DNA from: Candidatus Moranbacteria bacterium CG_4_8_14_3_um_filter_34_16
GTDB lineage: Bacteria > Patescibacteriota > Minisyncoccia > Moranbacterales > UBA2206
NCBI GenBank assembly: GCA_002782345.1
Contig: PFHO01000055.1
Coordinates: 1-6,322, forward strand
Direction: 5' to 3'
DNA: 6,322 nt
The notes below the pieces were generated by a model, which did no database searches, was not told the origin of the DNA, and was given only the letters and a program-made list of their open reading frames with translations. The first letter of the stretch is position 1. Every line of letters begins with the position of its first letter. The position numbers and the translations under genes are program-made. Shown one piece after another: positions 1-6,104 of the stretch.

Positions 1-17
1 AAAAATTAAAGATTTTA

Positions 18-1469
18 TTATTCCTTCACCTTGGAACGCACCCAAAATAACGCCATCGCTAACAAAAGATAGCAAAATAAGACTTCCTGCCAAACCAAAT
101 TCATTTTTGTGGAAGCATATTGAAATTCAGCCAAAAAATTTATCACCTCTATTTCGTATCGCAAAAACAAAAAAGACATCCAAGAAAAAAATGTTCCCGC
201 CATAGGGAAAATCCAACTGAAAATTGTCGCTAAAAATCCCGCCAGCATAGTAATTGGAACAAAAGGCAAAATTAAAATATTAGCCAAAGGTGAAATCAAA
301 GAAAGATTTCCAAAATTGAGAAGAATTACCGGTAAAACAAAAATTTGCGCCGAAATAGTCAAAAAGAAAATTTCACTTATTCCAAAAAATTTGTTCTTTT
401 GAATAATTCTTTTTTCAAAAAAAGGATAAAGAAAAATTATTCCCAGAGTTGCCAAAAAGGATAGTTGAAATCCAATATCCCAAAAAAGCGATAACGGGTT
501 GGCTATCAACATCAAAACACCTGCAAATAAAACTGCGTTTTTAGCGTTAGCCAAACGACCGTTTTTTATCGCCCAAATAAGAAGAACCCCCATAACTCCC
601 GCCCGAATCGCCGAAGAAGAAAAACCGGTTAAAACCACAAAAATAATTATCCCGAAAACTGCCAACCAAAAAGCTTTTGGTCTCCAAAGACCCAAAAAAA
701 TTCCGGCCATCATAAGATATTCCGCCACAATAGTCACGTTATATCCGGAAACTGCCACAATATGCGTCATCCCGGTGCGAGAAAAATTTTCCTGATTTTT
801 TTTCGGCAACTCCGCGCTTCCTCCAATCAAAAGACCTTCCAAAAGAACCGATTCCGGAAAAGGCATTGCCCTTTTAATTTCTTTTTTAAATTCATTTTTT
901 ATCTTTAAAATAAAACTGTAAATTAGATTGCCTTCTTGCTGATTTTTTCTCTCAATTTTCGCGGGAAAATAACATTCCCGGAGAGCTCCTTTTTGGGCCA
1001 GATACATTTTATAATCAAAATCCGCCGATATATTTTTAGGCGCACTCAATTGACATTCAACCAAAATCAAATCTCCATAGTTAAAGCGAGGATAATCAAT
1101 TGTGGTCAAAAAAAATTTTTCCGCCAATGTTTCTTTTTCTTTAACAAAAAAATTCTGCTTACCATTTTTTGTTTCAGGATCACTTATAATAATCATCTCC
1201 CCGGAAAAAAAATTTTTGTTATCGCTTATTTTTTGAATCATTTCCAATTTTCGCGAAACTAACCAAAAACCAATCGCGAAAAAAATGATTGAAAAAGAAA
1301 CCAAAAAAATTCTTTTATTCTTCCAAAAAATTGCCACTAAAACAATCGCTAAAACAAAGAAAAAATAAATAAAACTTGAAGATAAAATTTTAGGATAAAA
1401 AAAAGAAGCCATTCCAACGCCTCCTATAAAACTTAAAGAAAGGATAAAAAAAATTCTGGATTTACTCAT
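18..1469 (-). CDS. comEC: ComEC/Rec2-type DNA uptake channel, without metallo-beta-lactamase domain
   Basis: Polytopic inner-membrane protein of the ComEC family, which moves single-stranded DNA into the cytoplasm during natural transformation. I chose the ATG at 1469, giving 483 residues. A longer open frame reaches a TTG at 1553, but that stretch lies inside the upstream gene. Residues 1-70 hold an N-terminal cluster of hydrophobic segments. Residues about 80-175 are soluble and fit the DUF4131/OB-like domain. The Competence core covers about 190-475. It carries the family signature around 211-247 (EGLLIGGSAELP, then THIVAVSGYNVTIV), followed by many membrane helices including DIGFQLSFLATLGI at 331-344. 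The frame ends in TAA soon after the last helix, so the roughly 250-residue C-terminal metallo-beta-lactamase domain of full-length ComEC is absent. The start overlaps the end of the DUF167 gene by 8 bases (ATGAGTAA), so translation is probably coupled. Family call is firm; activity in DNA uptake is inferred. Confidence 0.9.
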   Translation of the reverse strand: MSKSRIFFILSLSFIGGVGMASFFYPKILSSSFIYFFFVLAIVLVAIFWKNKRIFLVSFSIIFFAIGFWLVSRKLEMIQKISDNKNFFSGEMIIISDPETKNGKQNFFVKEKETLAEKFFLTTIDYPRFNYGDLILVECQLSAPKNISADFDYKMYLAQKGALRECYFPAKIERKNQQEGNLIYSFILKIKNEFKKEIKRAMPFPESVLLEGLLIGGSAELPKKNQENFSRTGMTHIVAVSGYNVTIVAEYLMMAGIFLGLWRPKAFWLAVFGIIIFVVLTGFSSSAIRAGVMGVLLIWAIKNGRLANAKNAVLFAGVLMLIANPLSLFWDIGFQLSFLATLGIIFLYPFFEKRIIQKNKFFGISEIFFLTISAQIFVLPVILLNFGNLSLISPLANILILPFVPITMLAGFLATIFSWIFPMAGTFFSWMSFLFLRYEIEVINFLAEFQYASTKMNLVWQEVLFCYLLLAMALFWVRSKVKE

Positions 1470-1698
1470 TTTTTTTTGATTGAGATATTTGAATAAGTTT
1501 GGTTCGTGCGCTTTTTCCTCCGATAATTGAAATGGAACTTTTGGCCACATCAAAAAAGTCGGCTAAAATTTTGACTAGCATTTTATTGGCTTCGCCTTCC
1601 ACAGGAGGAGCAGTAAGTTTTACTTTGTATTCCCCTTCGGAAATTCGGATTACTTCATTCTTGGAAGATCGAGGTATTACTTTAACATAAATTCTCAT
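1462..1698 (-). CDS. DUF167 / YggU family small protein
   Basis: Small cytosolic protein of the DUF167 (YggU) family, whose molecular function is not established. From the ATG at 1698 it has 78 residues, a usual length for the family. The frame stays open to a TTG at 1737, but the family normally begins right before the first beta strand, here MRIYVKVIPRSSKNEV. Diagnostic motifs are KLTAPPVEGEANK at residues 28-40 and GGKSARTKLIQI at 60-71. The gene overlaps the start of comEC by 8 bases, so the two probably form one transcript. Upstream, TTGCTT and TATTTT 16 bases apart within 1710-1740 could be a weak promoter, but this is not convincing. No Shine-Dalgarno sequence is visible before the start. 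Confidence 0.88.
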   Translation of the reverse strand: MRIYVKVIPRSSKNEVIRISEGEYKVKLTAPPVEGEANKMLVKILADFFDVAKSSISIIGGKSARTKLIQISQSKKNE

Positions 1699-1769
1699 TG
1701 GAACATTTTTTATCTTTAATAAAATAATTTTATCCAATTTTTAAGCAATAGTTTTGAGGGAAAAAACAC

Positions 1770-1792
1770 AAATTATTAAAATGGAATAATTT
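1770..1792 (-). terminator. possible weak A/T-only terminator after nrdG
   Basis: An 8-bp perfect inverted repeat (AAATTATT at 1770-1777, AATAATTT at 1785-1792) with a 7-base loop sits immediately after the nrdG stop codon. On the minus strand it is followed by GTGTTTTTT. The position and T tract fit an intrinsic terminator, but the stem has no G-C pair and in AT-rich DNA could be chance. If it is not functional, nrdG would read into the DUF167-comEC unit. Confidence 0.3.
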
Positions 1793-2494
1793 TTATCTTA
1801 TATTTATTTCTTCAAAATTAGCGCTGATTTTTTCTTTTATTTTTTCTAAATCAATTTTTTTATTTTTTGTTTTATTTTTTAGTTTTGGATCCAGTATTTT
1901 TGTTTCTTCGTATTTCTGCAACCAATAAGCTCGCGCTCCTCTTATCCATTGGGCGATTTCCAAAAAATCTTCCTCACAATGAACGCCAGGAACAACTGTG
2001 GTTCTAAGCTCATACGGAATTCCGGCGTTCATTATCAATTTCACGCTTAATTTTATCCGTTCCGTATCTACTCTCACTCCAACCGTTTCACTATATCTTC
2101 CAAGTTGATTTTTGATATCCATCGCTACAAAATCCAGTAGCTTTAAATTAAACAACTTTTTCAAAATATCCGGCCGAGCGCCATTCGTATCAAGTTTAAC
2201 CAAAAATCCCAAAGCTTTGATCTTTCCAATAAATTCTGTCAAATCCGGTTGCAAAGTTGGCTCGCCTCCAGTAATGCAAATCCCTTCCAATTTACCAATT
2301 CTTTTTTTAAGAAACGCAAAAAATTCTTGCTCAGTTTTATTTTCCGTCCCGGAAGCAATCTGTCCCGCTCCCAAAACCAGTTCTGGATTGTGACAAAAAG
2401 GACAACGAAAATTGCATCCAACCGTAAAAACAGTAGTCGCAATTTTCCCCGGATAATCAATCAGCGTCAATTTTTGAAAACCGGCTAAAATCAT
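1793..2494 (-). CDS. nrdG: anaerobic ribonucleotide reductase activating protein (radical SAM, NrdG2 type)
   Basis: Radical-SAM activase that uses a [4Fe-4S] cluster and S-adenosylmethionine to abstract hydrogen from the conserved glycine of NrdD, creating the glycyl radical needed for ribonucleotide reduction. The product has 233 residues. It begins with the NrdG2-like ILAGFQKLTLIDYPGKIA, followed by the cluster motif GCNFRCPFCHNP (Cys27, Cys31, Cys34), the SAM-binding GGEPT at 76-80, LDTNG at 101-105 and DFVAMDIKN at 121-129. Length and N-terminal motif fit the family known as NrdG2 and are close to pyruvate formate-lyase activases; the nearby nrdD decides for NrdG. The C-terminal 30 residues are Lys/Glu-rich. 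The ATG at 2494 is directly before the conserved N-terminus, with no visible Shine-Dalgarno sequence. A terminator lies between this gene and the upstream glycyl-radical gene, so nrdG may have its own promoter, though I see no convincing one. Confidence 0.92.
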   Translation of the reverse strand: MILAGFQKLTLIDYPGKIATTVFTVGCNFRCPFCHNPELVLGAGQIASGTENKTEQEFFAFLKKRIGKLEGICITGGEPTLQPDLTEFIGKIKALGFLVKLDTNGARPDILKKLFNLKLLDFVAMDIKNQLGRYSETVGVRVDTERIKLSVKLIMNAGIPYELRTTVVPGVHCEEDFLEIAQWIRGARAYWLQKYEETKILDPKLKNKTKNKKIDLEKIKEKISANFEEINIR

Positions 2495-2572
2495 AAAATT
2501 AAAAAATTATTTTTTTCAAAAAAACAGATAGAATCTCAAATTATTCTCAGATTAATCATCGCGCAACAAGCC

Positions 2573-2624
2573 GACAAAATATCAAGAGGACAAAATCTTT
2601 CTTAACAAGTTGCGTTATTTTGTC
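2573..2624 (-). promoter_or_regulatory. inverted/direct repeat cluster in the nrdG leader
   Basis: Upstream of nrdG the octamer GACAAAAT occurs twice on the plus strand (2573-2580 and 2589-2596), and its complement ATTTTGTC occurs once at 2617-2624. Arms 2573-2581 and 2616-2624 pair perfectly over 9 bp. The second copy could pair with the same arm instead. A further pair, CGCAAC (2563-2568) with GTTGCG (2609-2614), would cross the first stem. In a transcript these would be alternative folds. The pattern suggests a leader element or repeated protein site, but no known riboswitch is recognised. Confidence 0.3.
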
Positions 2625-2704
2625 ATCTTTTTGGCTCTTCCTAAAAAACCCAAAAAACCACCCCAAAAAAATCCTTGCCAATAAACCAATTTTTTCTAAA
2701 ATAA

Positions 2705-2738
2705 GGGCAATACTGCTCAAAAATGAAAAGTATTGCCC
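2705..2738 (-). terminator. intrinsic terminator after the glycyl-radical domain gene
   Basis: A perfect 10-bp inverted repeat (GGGCAATACT at 2705-2714, AGTATTGCCC at 2729-2738) with a 14-base loop lies about 20 bases beyond the TAA of the small gene at 2759. On the minus strand the stem is followed by TTATTTTA. The G-C-rich stem base, T-rich tail and position fit a rho-independent terminator for leftward transcription of the unit starting at nrdR. Confidence 0.7.
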
Positions 2739-2758
2739 CGCCATCTTTTGTCAATTTT

Positions 2759-3010
2759 TTAACAATTTTCAATCGCAAATTCTTTTCTATCTTTATATTC
2801 CTCCGTTTTACCGGCATTCCATTGCCCTACCGGTCGAATATATCCCACAATTCTGGAATACACTTCGCATTTTTGAAAATTGCGAAGAGTAGAATCTTTT
2901 CTGAAACATTCCTGACATTTGTAAAAAATCTCTCCCGCTTTTTCATATTTCGCAACTGAATCTTTTAGTGATAAAACTTTTTTGCAATCATGACAAATTT
3001 CTTGCGACAT
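2759..3010 (-). CDS. stand-alone zinc-ribbon plus glycyl-radical domain related to the NrdD C-terminus
   Basis: Small protein of 83 residues from the ATG at 3010. Residues 1-35 hold two CxxC pairs (CHDC at 6-9, CQEC at 32-35), which look like a zinc ribbon. Residues 47-79 repeat the glycyl-radical tail of the neighbouring NrdD: the core SRIVGYIRPV carries the candidate radical Gly56, followed by QWNAGKTEEY and RKEF. From the Q before KCE to KEF, 29 of 33 residues equal NrdD. There is no catalytic barrel, so it cannot be a reductase itself. Its Cys segment does not match the NrdD zinc site and its linker to the radical loop is longer. Both proteins end with a Cys shortly after KEF. By analogy with YfiD/GrcA, which replaces the damaged radical domain of pyruvate formate-lyase, I infer a spare radical domain for NrdD, activated by NrdG. 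Alternatives are a decoy or regulator, or a duplicated remnant. The frame stays open upstream to 3175, but that Lys/Ile-rich stretch looks non-coding. Confidence 0.82.
   Translation of the reverse strand: MSQEICHDCKKVLSLKDSVAKYEKAGEIFYKCQECFRKDSTLRNFQKCEVYSRIVGYIRPVGQWNAGKTEEYKDRKEFAIENC
2777..2875. repeat. 99-nt direct repeat, copy A (inside small glycyl-radical gene)
   Basis: This segment aligns without gaps to 3285-3383 in the 3' end of nrdD, with 11 mismatches that I could count. Five differences are synonymous and the other six bases fall in four changed codons. The match stops sharply outside the radical-loop region, apart from a few chance bases. Confidence 0.9.
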
Positions 3011-3257
3011 AATTTTGTTTTTTTGACTGCGACGTTTTTTTTGAAAACTTCGAATCAATTTTTTATAAAAAATTAATAATGAATAAATCCGTTGCTTAAT
3101 TAATTGCGACCACGAAATTTTGGAGATTTTGAGACACAATTTTTCAAACAATTTTTGCGGTTTAGACTTAACCAAATCAACAAATTTTGGGGATATTTGA
3201 CTAAAATGCGAGAATTACAGACGTGAATTATTAAGCAATCGGTCTAATATATTTTTT
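3011..3257. other. spacer between nrdD and the small glycyl-radical gene
   Basis: This 247-base, very AT-rich stretch holds no gene I can support. A minus-strand frame is open from 3175 into the small gene, but its translation is a Lys/Ile/Phe-rich string without motifs. A TATAAA-like -10 occurs near 3063-3068 on the minus strand, without a good -35. No G-C-rich terminator is visible after nrdD, so read-through from nrdD into the small gene is the simplest view. Confidence 0.5.
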
Positions 3258-5513
3258 TTAATTTGCACATTTTTCTTTCACTATAAATTCTTTTCTATTT
3301 GTATATTCTTCCGTTTTACCGGCATTCCATTGTTCCACTGGTCGAATATATCCTACAATTCTAGAATATATTTCGCATTTTTGTTCAATCACACATTTAG
3401 GACAAAATTGGTGTTCTCCGTCAAGATAACCATGAGAAGGACAAACACTAAATGTGGGAGAAAGGGTAAAATAAGGCAAAGAATAATTGCTGGCAATTTT
3501 TTTGACTAAATTTTTGGTTGTTACAATATCATGAATTCTCTCTCCCAAAAAACCATGCAAAACCGTTCCCCCGGTATATTTGGTTTGCAATTTGTCCTGA
3601 AGATCCAGTGCTTCAAAAAAATCATCCGTATATCCAACTGGCAATTGAGAAGAATTGGTATAATAAGGCTCCGCTCCTTTTTCCACCGCTCCGTTGTTGG
3701 CAAAAATCATCTTAGGAAATTTTTTCTTATCTTTCAATGCCAAACGATAGCTGGTTCCTTCCGCCGGAGTAGCTTCTAAATTGTATAAATTTCCGGTTTC
3801 TTCTTGGTATTTGATCATTCGCTCTCGCATATGCGTTAAAATTTCTTCAGCAAACTTGACTCCTTTGGGAGTGGAAGTTTTTTCTCCTATAAAATTAATC
3901 AAAGATTCGTTCATTCCCACCAGACCAATAGTGGAAAAATGATTGCCCCAAAAAGAACCTCTCCTTTTGAAAATGCCATCTAGATAAAATTTGGAATAAG
4001 GATAAAGACCCTTGATGGTAAAATTTTCTACTATTTTTCTTTTTATTTCCAAACTTTCTTTGGCAACATCCATAAGCTCGTCCAAACGTTTGAAATAATC
4101 TTTTTTATCCTTGGCAAGATAACCAATACGAGGAAGATTGATTGTTACCACTCCCACTGATCCAGTAAGCGGAGCCGCGCCAAAAAGACCGCCCATTCTT
4201 TTATGCAATTCGCGATTGTCTAAACGGAGACGACAACACATCGATCTGGCGTCTTCCGGTTTCATATCAGAATTGACAAAATTGGCAAAGTAAGGAATGC
4301 CGTATTTGGAGGTCATTTCCCAAATTGGATTGAAATTTTCATTTTCCCAATCAAAATCTTTTCCAATGTTATAAGTGGGAATGGGAAAAGTGAAGATTCT
4401 TCCACTGGCATCTCCTTCCGTCATTACTTCAGAAAAAGCCCGATTGATCAAATTCATTTCTTCCTGAAATTGAGAATATTTTTCTTTTTGCGGAATTCCT
4501 CCAACAATAACATTTTGGTCTTTGTATGAAGGATGACAAGTTATATCCATTGTCAAATTGGTAAAAGGAGTTTGAAAACCCACTCGGGTTGGAACATTCA
4601 AGTTAAAAATAAACTCCTGCATCGCTTGTTTCACACTTATATAATCCAACCGGTCATATCGCACGAAAGGAGCCAAAAGAGTGTCAAAATTGGAAAAAGC
4701 TTGCGCTCCGGCGGTTTCTCCTTGCGTAGTATAAAAAAAGTTGACAATCTGTCCCAAAGCGCTACGAAAATGTTTAGCCGGTTTGCAAGAAATTTTCCCC
4801 GGAACACCAGTAAATCCTCGCGTTAAAAGATCTTGCAAATCCCAACCGCAACAATACGCCGCAATTTTATCCAAATCATGAATATGAAAATCTCCTTCTT
4901 CGTGCGCCCTTTTAATAAATTTAGGATAAACTCTGTCCATCCAATATTTGCCGGAAACTATGGATGAAACATAATTGTTTAATCCTTGTAAAGAATAAGC
5001 CATATTGGCATTTTCTTTGACTTGCCAATCAATTTCTTTGATATAGCTGTCAATCAAATTCACCGCTTCCGAAAGAGAAGCCTCTGTGTCGCGAAGTTTG
5101 CTTCTTTTGTCCCTGTAAATTATATAAGCTTTAGCGGTTTCATCAAAATCTAAAATCATTAAAACTTTTTCCACCAAATCCTGAATTTCCTCAATTTTGG
5201 GAATATATCCCGGTTTAAAATTTTTGTTAAGCATTTGAACAACTTTTCGGGAAACTTGTTCCGCTTCTCTTTTTCCGGCTTCTCTTGTTTCACAAAAAGC
5301 TTTATAAACCGCTTCTGTAATTTTTTTACGACTAAAAGAAACTGTTTCCCCGTTTCTTTTGATAACTTTTTTAGTTTTGCTTTTTAAGGGTATTTTGGAT
5401 TTTTTATCTTTTGAAACTTTGCCCAAATCTTTTTTCAATTGAACTTTTTCTTTTTTCTCAATTTTTAAATTTTTTCTTTCCCCTTTTTTATCTTGTTTTT
5501 TGTTTTTTCCCAT
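3258..5513 (-). CDS. nrdD: anaerobic (class III) ribonucleoside-triphosphate reductase
   Basis: Catalytic subunit of class III ribonucleotide reductase, converting ribonucleoside triphosphates to deoxy forms without oxygen through a glycyl radical installed by NrdG. The product has 751 residues, typical or slightly long. Residues 1-49 are an unusual tail with 21 Lys. An ATP-cone allosteric domain follows at about 49-140 (KKVIKRNGETVSFSRKKI). The barrel core includes GDFHIHDLD (207-215), a Cys pair at 221-222, SMCCRLRLDNRE (424-435) with a likely thiyl-radical Cys, and NLEATPAEGTSYRLA (578-592). The C-terminus has a metal site (CPSHGY at 691-696, CPKC at 704-707) and the glycyl-radical loop SRIVGYIRPV, with Gly721 as the radical site. 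The ATG at 5513 has only a weak GGGA upstream. It lies 49 bases after nrdR and is probably co-transcribed with it. I cannot decide from motifs alone whether formate or a thioredoxin-like protein is the reductant. Confidence 0.97.
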   Translation of the reverse strand: MGKNKKQDKKGERKNLKIEKKEKVQLKKDLGKVSKDKKSKIPLKSKTKKVIKRNGETVSFSRKKITEAVYKAFCETREAGKREAEQVSRKVVQMLNKNFKPGYIPKIEEIQDLVEKVLMILDFDETAKAYIIYRDKRSKLRDTEASLSEAVNLIDSYIKEIDWQVKENANMAYSLQGLNNYVSSIVSGKYWMDRVYPKFIKRAHEEGDFHIHDLDKIAAYCCGWDLQDLLTRGFTGVPGKISCKPAKHFRSALGQIVNFFYTTQGETAGAQAFSNFDTLLAPFVRYDRLDYISVKQAMQEFIFNLNVPTRVGFQTPFTNLTMDITCHPSYKDQNVIVGGIPQKEKYSQFQEEMNLINRAFSEVMTEGDASGRIFTFPIPTYNIGKDFDWENENFNPIWEMTSKYGIPYFANFVNSDMKPEDARSMCCRLRLDNRELHKRMGGLFGAAPLTGSVGVVTINLPRIGYLAKDKKDYFKRLDELMDVAKESLEIKRKIVENFTIKGLYPYSKFYLDGIFKRRGSFWGNHFSTIGLVGMNESLINFIGEKTSTPKGVKFAEEILTHMRERMIKYQEETGNLYNLEATPAEGTSYRLALKDKKKFPKMIFANNGAVEKGAEPYYTNSSQLPVGYTDDFFEALDLQDKLQTKYTGGTVLHGFLGERIHDIVTTKNLVKKIASNYSLPYFTLSPTFSVCPSHGYLDGEHQFCPKCVIEQKCEIYSRIVGYIRPVEQWNAGKTEEYTNRKEFIVKEKCAN
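3285..3383. repeat. 99-nt direct repeat, copy B (3' end of nrdD)
   Basis: Counterpart of 2777-2875, about 0.5 kb away in the same orientation, encoding the glycyl-radical loop of NrdD. Identity is 88 of 99 by direct comparison. Flanking sequences, including the zinc-site region on the N-terminal side, do not align. Confidence 0.9.
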
Positions 5514-5562
5514 ATGGTTATTTTTCCCTTTTTTGTTAATTAATTTTATTTTTTATGAAACT

Positions 5563-6012
5563 TCATTTGTCAAAAGTGTCCAATTCTCGCTTAAAACTTT
5601 CAATGCTGGAAAAAGATTTATACACACTGGCAAATCTGACATAAGCCACTTCATCCAATTCACGCAGTTTTTTTAGAACAATCTTTCCAATTTCTCGCGT
5701 AGTTATTTCCGATTTTTCCAAACTATGCAAACTATATTCAATATCTCCTAAAAGTTTGGCAATTTTTTCAGTGGAAACCGGTCTTTTTTCTAAAGCTTTT
5801 CTTACTCCAATTTCTATTTTAGTCTTGTCATATTCCACTTTTTCTCCGTTTTTTTTGACAACAGTTACCCGTAAAAGTTCCACTTCTTCATAAGTGGAAA
5901 AACGAGCCGCACATTTCAAACATTCTCTTCTTCTACGTGTTGTTTTTCCATCATTGGTATCGCGAGAATCCACCACTTTTGTTTCTGAATTATTGCAAAA
6001 AGGACAATTCAT
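5563..6012 (-). CDS. nrdR: transcriptional repressor NrdR
   Basis: Nucleotide-sensing repressor of ribonucleotide reductase genes. The product has 149 residues, the standard size. The N-terminus MNCPFCNNSETKVVDSRD and a second pair CLKC give a zinc ribbon (Cys3, Cys6, Cys31, Cys34) that binds DNA together with the basic stretch TTRRRREC. An ATP-cone domain follows at about 47-137 (VVKKNGEKVEYDKTKI to VYKSF); in this family it binds ATP or dATP and sets the oligomeric state. The open frame reaches a TTG at 6054, but the ATG at 6012 places the family-typical MxCPFC at the start. It is the first gene behind the promoter at 6105-6132, with an NrdR-box-like site in its own leader, so autoregulation and control of nrdD are likely. 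It ends in TGA, 49 bases before nrdD. Confidence 0.97.
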   Translation of the reverse strand: MNCPFCNNSETKVVDSRDTNDGKTTRRRRECLKCAARFSTYEEVELLRVTVVKKNGEKVEYDKTKIEIGVRKALEKRPVSTEKIAKLLGDIEYSLHSLEKSEITTREIGKIVLKKLRELDEVAYVRFASVYKSFSSIESFKRELDTFDK

Positions 6013-6057
6013 ATTTTTTATGTTTAAAAAATTTTTCTTCCTCAAAAATTTCAAAAT

Positions 6058-6073
6058 TTGATAAATATAGACT
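6058..6073. promoter_or_regulatory. possible second, degenerate NrdR box
   Basis: On the minus strand this 16-mer has a perfect left half (CTATAT) but a poor right half, matching about 9 of 16 positions of the NrdR-box consensus. Its centre is 20 bp from the better box at 6078-6093, close to two helical turns. NrdR boxes normally come in pairs on the same DNA face, though the usual spacing is larger, near three turns. CTATAT half-sites also occur by chance in this AT-rich DNA. Confidence 0.25.
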
Positions 6074-6077
6074 TTTT

Positions 6078-6093
6078 ATACAACATATAGTAT
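6078..6093. promoter_or_regulatory. NrdR-box-like operator
   Basis: The minus-strand 16-mer ATACTATATGTTGTAT matches the palindromic NrdR-box consensus acaCwAtATaTwGtgt at 13 of 16 positions, with nine of the ten central positions matching. It lies just downstream of the predicted -10 box, near the expected transcription start, where a bound repressor would block initiation, and 66 bases upstream of the nrdR ATG. Confidence 0.6.
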
Positions 6094-6104
6094 ATCTAGA
6101 AAGA

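Noticed and set aside
499..795. Plus-strand frame of 98 codons opposite comEC
   Set aside because: It is antisense to the conserved ComEC core; the reading is a by-product of that gene's codon pattern.
1499..1690. Plus-strand frame of 63 codons opposite the DUF167 gene
   Set aside because: It is the antisense shadow of a well-supported family protein and has no start signal.
2086..2101. NrdR-box-like CACTATATCTT inside nrdG
   Set aside because: Only about 10 of 16 positions match and it lies within coding sequence. Similar CTATAT half-sites also occur inside nrdR.
2556..2744. 62-codon hydrophobic minus-strand frame between the small gene and nrdG
   Set aside because: Its ATG lies next to the terminator hairpin and the first codons run through it, there is no ribosome binding site, and the hydrophobic composition is expected from the T-rich strand. 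A tiny membrane protein cannot be excluded but is not supported.
2620..2959. Two overlapping plus-strand frames across the terminator and the small gene
   Set aside because: They are antisense to the conserved radical-loop coding sequence and resemble no protein.
2759..3383. CRISPR-like or transposon-derived repeat as explanation for the duplicated 99-nt segment
   Set aside because: There are only two copies, both in frame within glycyl-radical coding sequence, with no terminal inverted repeats, transposase or regular spacers.
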